Assembly (NCBI GenBank): GCA_000508965.1
Contig: BAHV02000010.1
Span: 736,929 to 800,928, forward strand
DNA length: 64,000 bases
Origin: Dielma sp000508965
GTDB lineage: Bacteria > Bacillota_I > Bacilli_A > Erysipelotrichales > Erysipelotrichaceae
Reading direction: 5' to 3'
This document shows, piece after piece, positions 61,847-64,000 of the stretch (position 1 is its first letter; each line of letters begins with the position of its first letter). Under the pieces are notes generated by a model, which saw only the letters and a program-made list of their open reading frames with translations, searched no databases and was not told the DNA's origin. The position numbers and the translations under genes were made by a program.

Positions 61847-63379
61847 ATGGCAGATAAAATTATCGTTCTTGACTTTGGCAGTCAGTATAACCAGCTGATT
61901 GCACGTCGTGTTCGTGAAATGGGCGTATATAGTGAATTGAAATCACGTCATACAAGTGCTGCGGAAATTGCTGCCGATCCTGAAATAAAAGGTATTATTT
62001 TTTCAGGTGGGCCAAATTCGGTATATGATGAGAATGCTTTTAAGGTAGACCCTGAAATTTTTAAGATTGGGAAGCCAATTTTAGGGATTTGTTATGGGAT
62101 GCAGCTGATGGCGCATGATTTGGGCGGCAAGGTTGAATCCTGTGAGCATGCGGAGTATGGCAAAGCGGATATTGAAATTAAGGCTGGCAATGCGTTGCTG
62201 AAGGGTATGGAAAATACTCAGCAGGTTTGGATGTCACATGGTGATCAGGTTACTGCGGTTCCTGAGGGCTTTGAGGTTAATGCTTCTACACAAACTTGTC
62301 CAATTGTAATGATGAGTAATCCTGAGAAGCGTTTTTATGCGATTCAATTCCATCCAGAAGTGCGTCATACAGTTAACGGCACTGCGATGCTGAAGAATTT
62401 TGTATTTGGTGTATGTGAGGCTAAGAATAACTGGAGCATGAAGGAATTCGTCGATGTGGAGATTGCGAAGATCAAGGAAACAGTCGGTGATGATGAGGTA
62501 TTGTGCGCCTTATCCGGCGGTGTTGACTCTGCGGTTGTGGCGGCTTTGCTGCATAAGGCAATTGGTGATAAGCTGACTTGTATGTTTGTTGATCATGGTT
62601 TGCTGCGCATGAATGAGGCAGAATCCGTAGTAGATACATTTAAGGGACGTTTTGGCATGAATCTTTATAAGATTGATGCGAGAAATGAGTTCATGAGTTT
62701 GCTGAAGGGTGTGAGTGATCCTGAACAGAAACGTAAGATTATCGGTAATGAATTTATTCGTGTGTTTGAACGCGAGTCTGCAAAGTTTACGCAGATTAAG
62801 TGGCTGGCACAGGGAACATTGTATACAGATGTGATTGAGTCCGGAACGGATACCGCGCAGACGATCAAGAGTCATCATAATGTTGGCGGCCTGCCTGAAA
62901 ATATGCAGTTTAAGTTGATTGAACCGCTGAATACTTTGTTTAAGGATGAAGTGAGAGAGCTGGGAACGCTGCTGGGGCTGCCTGATGAAATTGTGCACCG
63001 TCAGCCATTCCCTGGGCCAGGTCTTGCGATTCGTGTGTTGGGCGAAGTGACTGAAGAGAAGCTGGATCTGGTACGCCGCAGTGATGCGATTTTGCGTGAA
63101 GAGATTGCGTTGGCTGGCTTGGATAAAGAAATTTGGCAGTATTTTACAGCATTGCCGGATATGAAGTCAGTAGGTGTTATGGGGGATCAGCGTACATATG
63201 AATATACGGTTGGTATTCGTGCGGTTACGTCAATTGATGGTATGACTGCAGACTGGGCGCGGATTCCATATGATGTTCTGGATAAGATTTCAAGACGGAT
63301 CATCAATGAGGTGAAGGGCATTAATCGAGTAGTGCTGGATTGCACGTCGAAGCCGCCTGCGACGATTGAGTGGGAGTAA
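61847..63379 (+). CDS. guaA: GMP synthase (glutamine-hydrolysing)
   Basis: 510 residues. Class I glutaminase with Cys in LGICYGMQLM and His/Glu in QFHPEVRHT; ATP pyrophosphatase P-loop ALSGGVDSAVVAALL; C-terminal dimerisation part ending RVVLDCTSKPPATIEWE. Converts XMP to GMP. AAAAGGAG site. Confidence 0.98.
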   Translation: MADKIIVLDFGSQYNQLIARRVREMGVYSELKSRHTSAAEIAADPEIKGIIFSGGPNSVYDENAFKVDPEIFKIGKPILGICYGMQLMAHDLGGKVESCEHAEYGKADIEIKAGNALLKGMENTQQVWMSHGDQVTAVPEGFEVNASTQTCPIVMMSNPEKRFYAIQFHPEVRHTVNGTAMLKNFVFGVCEAKNNWSMKEFVDVEIAKIKETVGDDEVLCALSGGVDSAVVAALLHKAIGDKLTCMFVDHGLLRMNEAESVVDTFKGRFGMNLYKIDARNEFMSLLKGVSDPEQKRKIIGNEFIRVFERESAKFTQIKWLAQGTLYTDVIESGTDTAQTIKSHHNVGGLPENMQFKLIEPLNTLFKDEVRELGTLLGLPDEIVHRQPFPGPGLAIRVLGEVTEEKLDLVRRSDAILREEIALAGLDKEIWQYFTALPDMKSVGVMGDQRTYEYTVGIRAVTSIDGMTADWARIPYDVLDKISRRIINEVKGINRVVLDCTSKPPATIEWE

Positions 63380-63694
63380 GATATAAGTTAATAGTTATGT
63401 ATTTTAATGACAAATAGTCTATAAGATTAGTTGTCATTTTTTTATTCTATATACTATACAAAAATATCTTGAATAGATATTGTCACTCAGAATAATTATT
63501 AATGTTCGAATGTAGTATGATTATTTTATTAAGCTTAATATGAAGAAAAGCAATTGGTTTAAATATTATTTGCTTTTTAAAATATAATTATTATTGTATG
63601 AGATGTAATGTTGATTAGGTTTAATATTTTTAATATTTAATTAAATGTCATTGCATCGTCATGTTAATTGCAACTTTTATTTGATTGCCTTCAA
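63380..63694. other. AT-rich gap after guaA
   Basis: About 315 bp of markedly AT-rich DNA with no ORF or known RNA. A terminator (63406-63443) stands at its left end; the rest shows nothing I can name. Confidence 0.6.
63406..63443 (+). terminator. Terminator of guaA
   Basis: AATGACAA/TTGTCATT stem, T7 tail. Confidence 0.85.
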
Positions 63695-63703
63695 TGATAT
63701 ACT
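63695..63703 (+). promoter_or_regulatory. Extended -10 before the last partial gene
   Basis: TGATATACT, 45 bp before the proposed TTG start; no clear -35. Confidence 0.45.
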
Positions 63704-63747
63704 AAAGTAAAGAATAATTTCAAGGAATAAGAGGAGGTGGGTAAAAA

Positions 63748-64000
63748 TTGTATACTTTTAGTAGATCTGAAAAAAACAAACCAATTGCAGAAGAATATGA
63801 AACTAGAGCAATGTTATATTTGATGAATAAAACTTGGGATGAGAGTCTAGATATATTTTTAATTGATTCATTTAATGATGTATCAGGAACAAATCAACAT
63901 TTCAATTATATTGTTGATTTACAGGCAAAGGGGATAAAAGATTTTCCTCCATCGAAAATAGGGGAATCATTAATTACTCTTTTTCTAAATTACATTTCAG
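63748..64000 (+). CDS. Unknown protein, N-terminal 84 residues (cut by window edge)
   Basis: Starts at TTG 63748, seven bases after a perfect AGGAGGTGG ribosome-binding site, and stays open to the edge. The visible part reads MYTFSRSEKNKPIAEEYETRAMLYLM, then ESLDIFLIDSFNDVSG, NYIVDLQAKGIKDFPPSKIGESLITLF. A Asp...Asp-x-Gln-x-Lys arrangement (IDSFND ... VDLQAKG) is compatible with a PD-(D/E)xK nuclease core like that of DUF4297-type antiviral proteins. This is a suggestion only. Codon use is clearly AT-richer than in the rest of the window. Confidence 0.65.
   Translation, partial: MYTFSRSEKNKPIAEEYETRAMLYLMNKTWDESLDIFLIDSFNDVSGTNQHFNYIVDLQAKGIKDFPPSKIGESLITLFLNYIS

Noticed and set aside
62510..62998. 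162-residue ORF on the minus strand
   Set aside because: Shadow of guaA; no ribosome-binding site and no protein-like pattern.

Overview
The window is a gene-dense chromosomal segment of a low-to-moderate GC Bacillota (Firmicute). The evidence is a type B RNase P RNA, strong AGGAGG ribosome-binding sites with some TTG/GTG starts, and core gene strings seen in Bacillus and relatives: yqeG-yqeH-yhbY-nadD-yqeK-rsfS-yqeM, tseB-dnaD-nth beside recU-ponA and gpsB-rnpB, rodZ-pgsA-cinA-recA-rny-ymdB, and rpsD/ezrA-iscS-thiI. A V/A-type ATPase operon, a fused NadD-YqeK, a sigma-K-type sporulation factor, a glycyl-radical enzyme and several Fe-S/radical-SAM proteins point to an anaerobic gut-type spore-former or ex-spore-former. 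The Erysipelotrichia are my best guess; this is inference and no 16S gene is present to test it.

Layout. 1-3.2 kb: a partial RluA-type pseudouridine synthase, a secreted cell-wall-binding CAP protein, an oxidoreductase and an unknown protein. 3.2-3.9 kb: sigK on the minus strand. 4.1-8.7 kb: the overlapping yqeG...mtnN ribosome-assembly/NAD operon. 8.8-14.1 kb: a beta-glucoside PTS operon with its own PRD regulator, separate IIA, IIB and IIC proteins and a GH1 6-phospho-beta-glucosidase. 14.2-16.0 kb: a MerR/GyrI regulator with a textbook 19-bp-spacer promoter, followed by a broken serine hydrolase. 16.1-22.4 kb: a thioredoxin-like membrane protein, tseB-dnaD-nth, convergent recU-ponA, gpsB and rnpB. 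22.7-36.5 kb: rodZ to recA, rny-ymdB, a small ferredoxin, miaB, an RNase J with a degenerate active site, ftsK/spoIIIE and a YjjI/YjjW glycyl-radical pair. 36.7-40.5 kb: a YmfF/YmfH peptidase pair, a short SSB and rpsD with a structured leader. 40.6-46.1 kb: ezrA-iscS-thiI, a tiny Asn/Gln-rich gene and a pseudouridine synthase. 46.2-54.8 kb: the nine-gene V-type ATPase operon. 55.1-55.75 kb: seven tRNA genes. 56.0-63.4 kb: a GGDEF/EAL protein, a HAD phosphatase, a metallo-beta-lactamase lipoprotein, rarA, a second MBL protein, a VOC protein and guaA. After guaA the base composition becomes markedly AT-rich, and an unrecognised gene runs off the end, possibly the edge of an accessory island.

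Most of the window is housekeeping DNA with tight operons (ATGA/TAATG overlaps) and clear intrinsic terminators. The least explained items are the YjjI/YjjW pair coupled to ftsK, the Asn/Gln-rich protein with a spore-protein-like motif in the position where Bacillus has sspA (from memory), the RNase J with altered metal ligands, the degenerate GGDEF-EAL protein, the MBL lipoprotein, and the partial gene at the right edge. All functional calls come from reading motifs and gene order; no database search was run.
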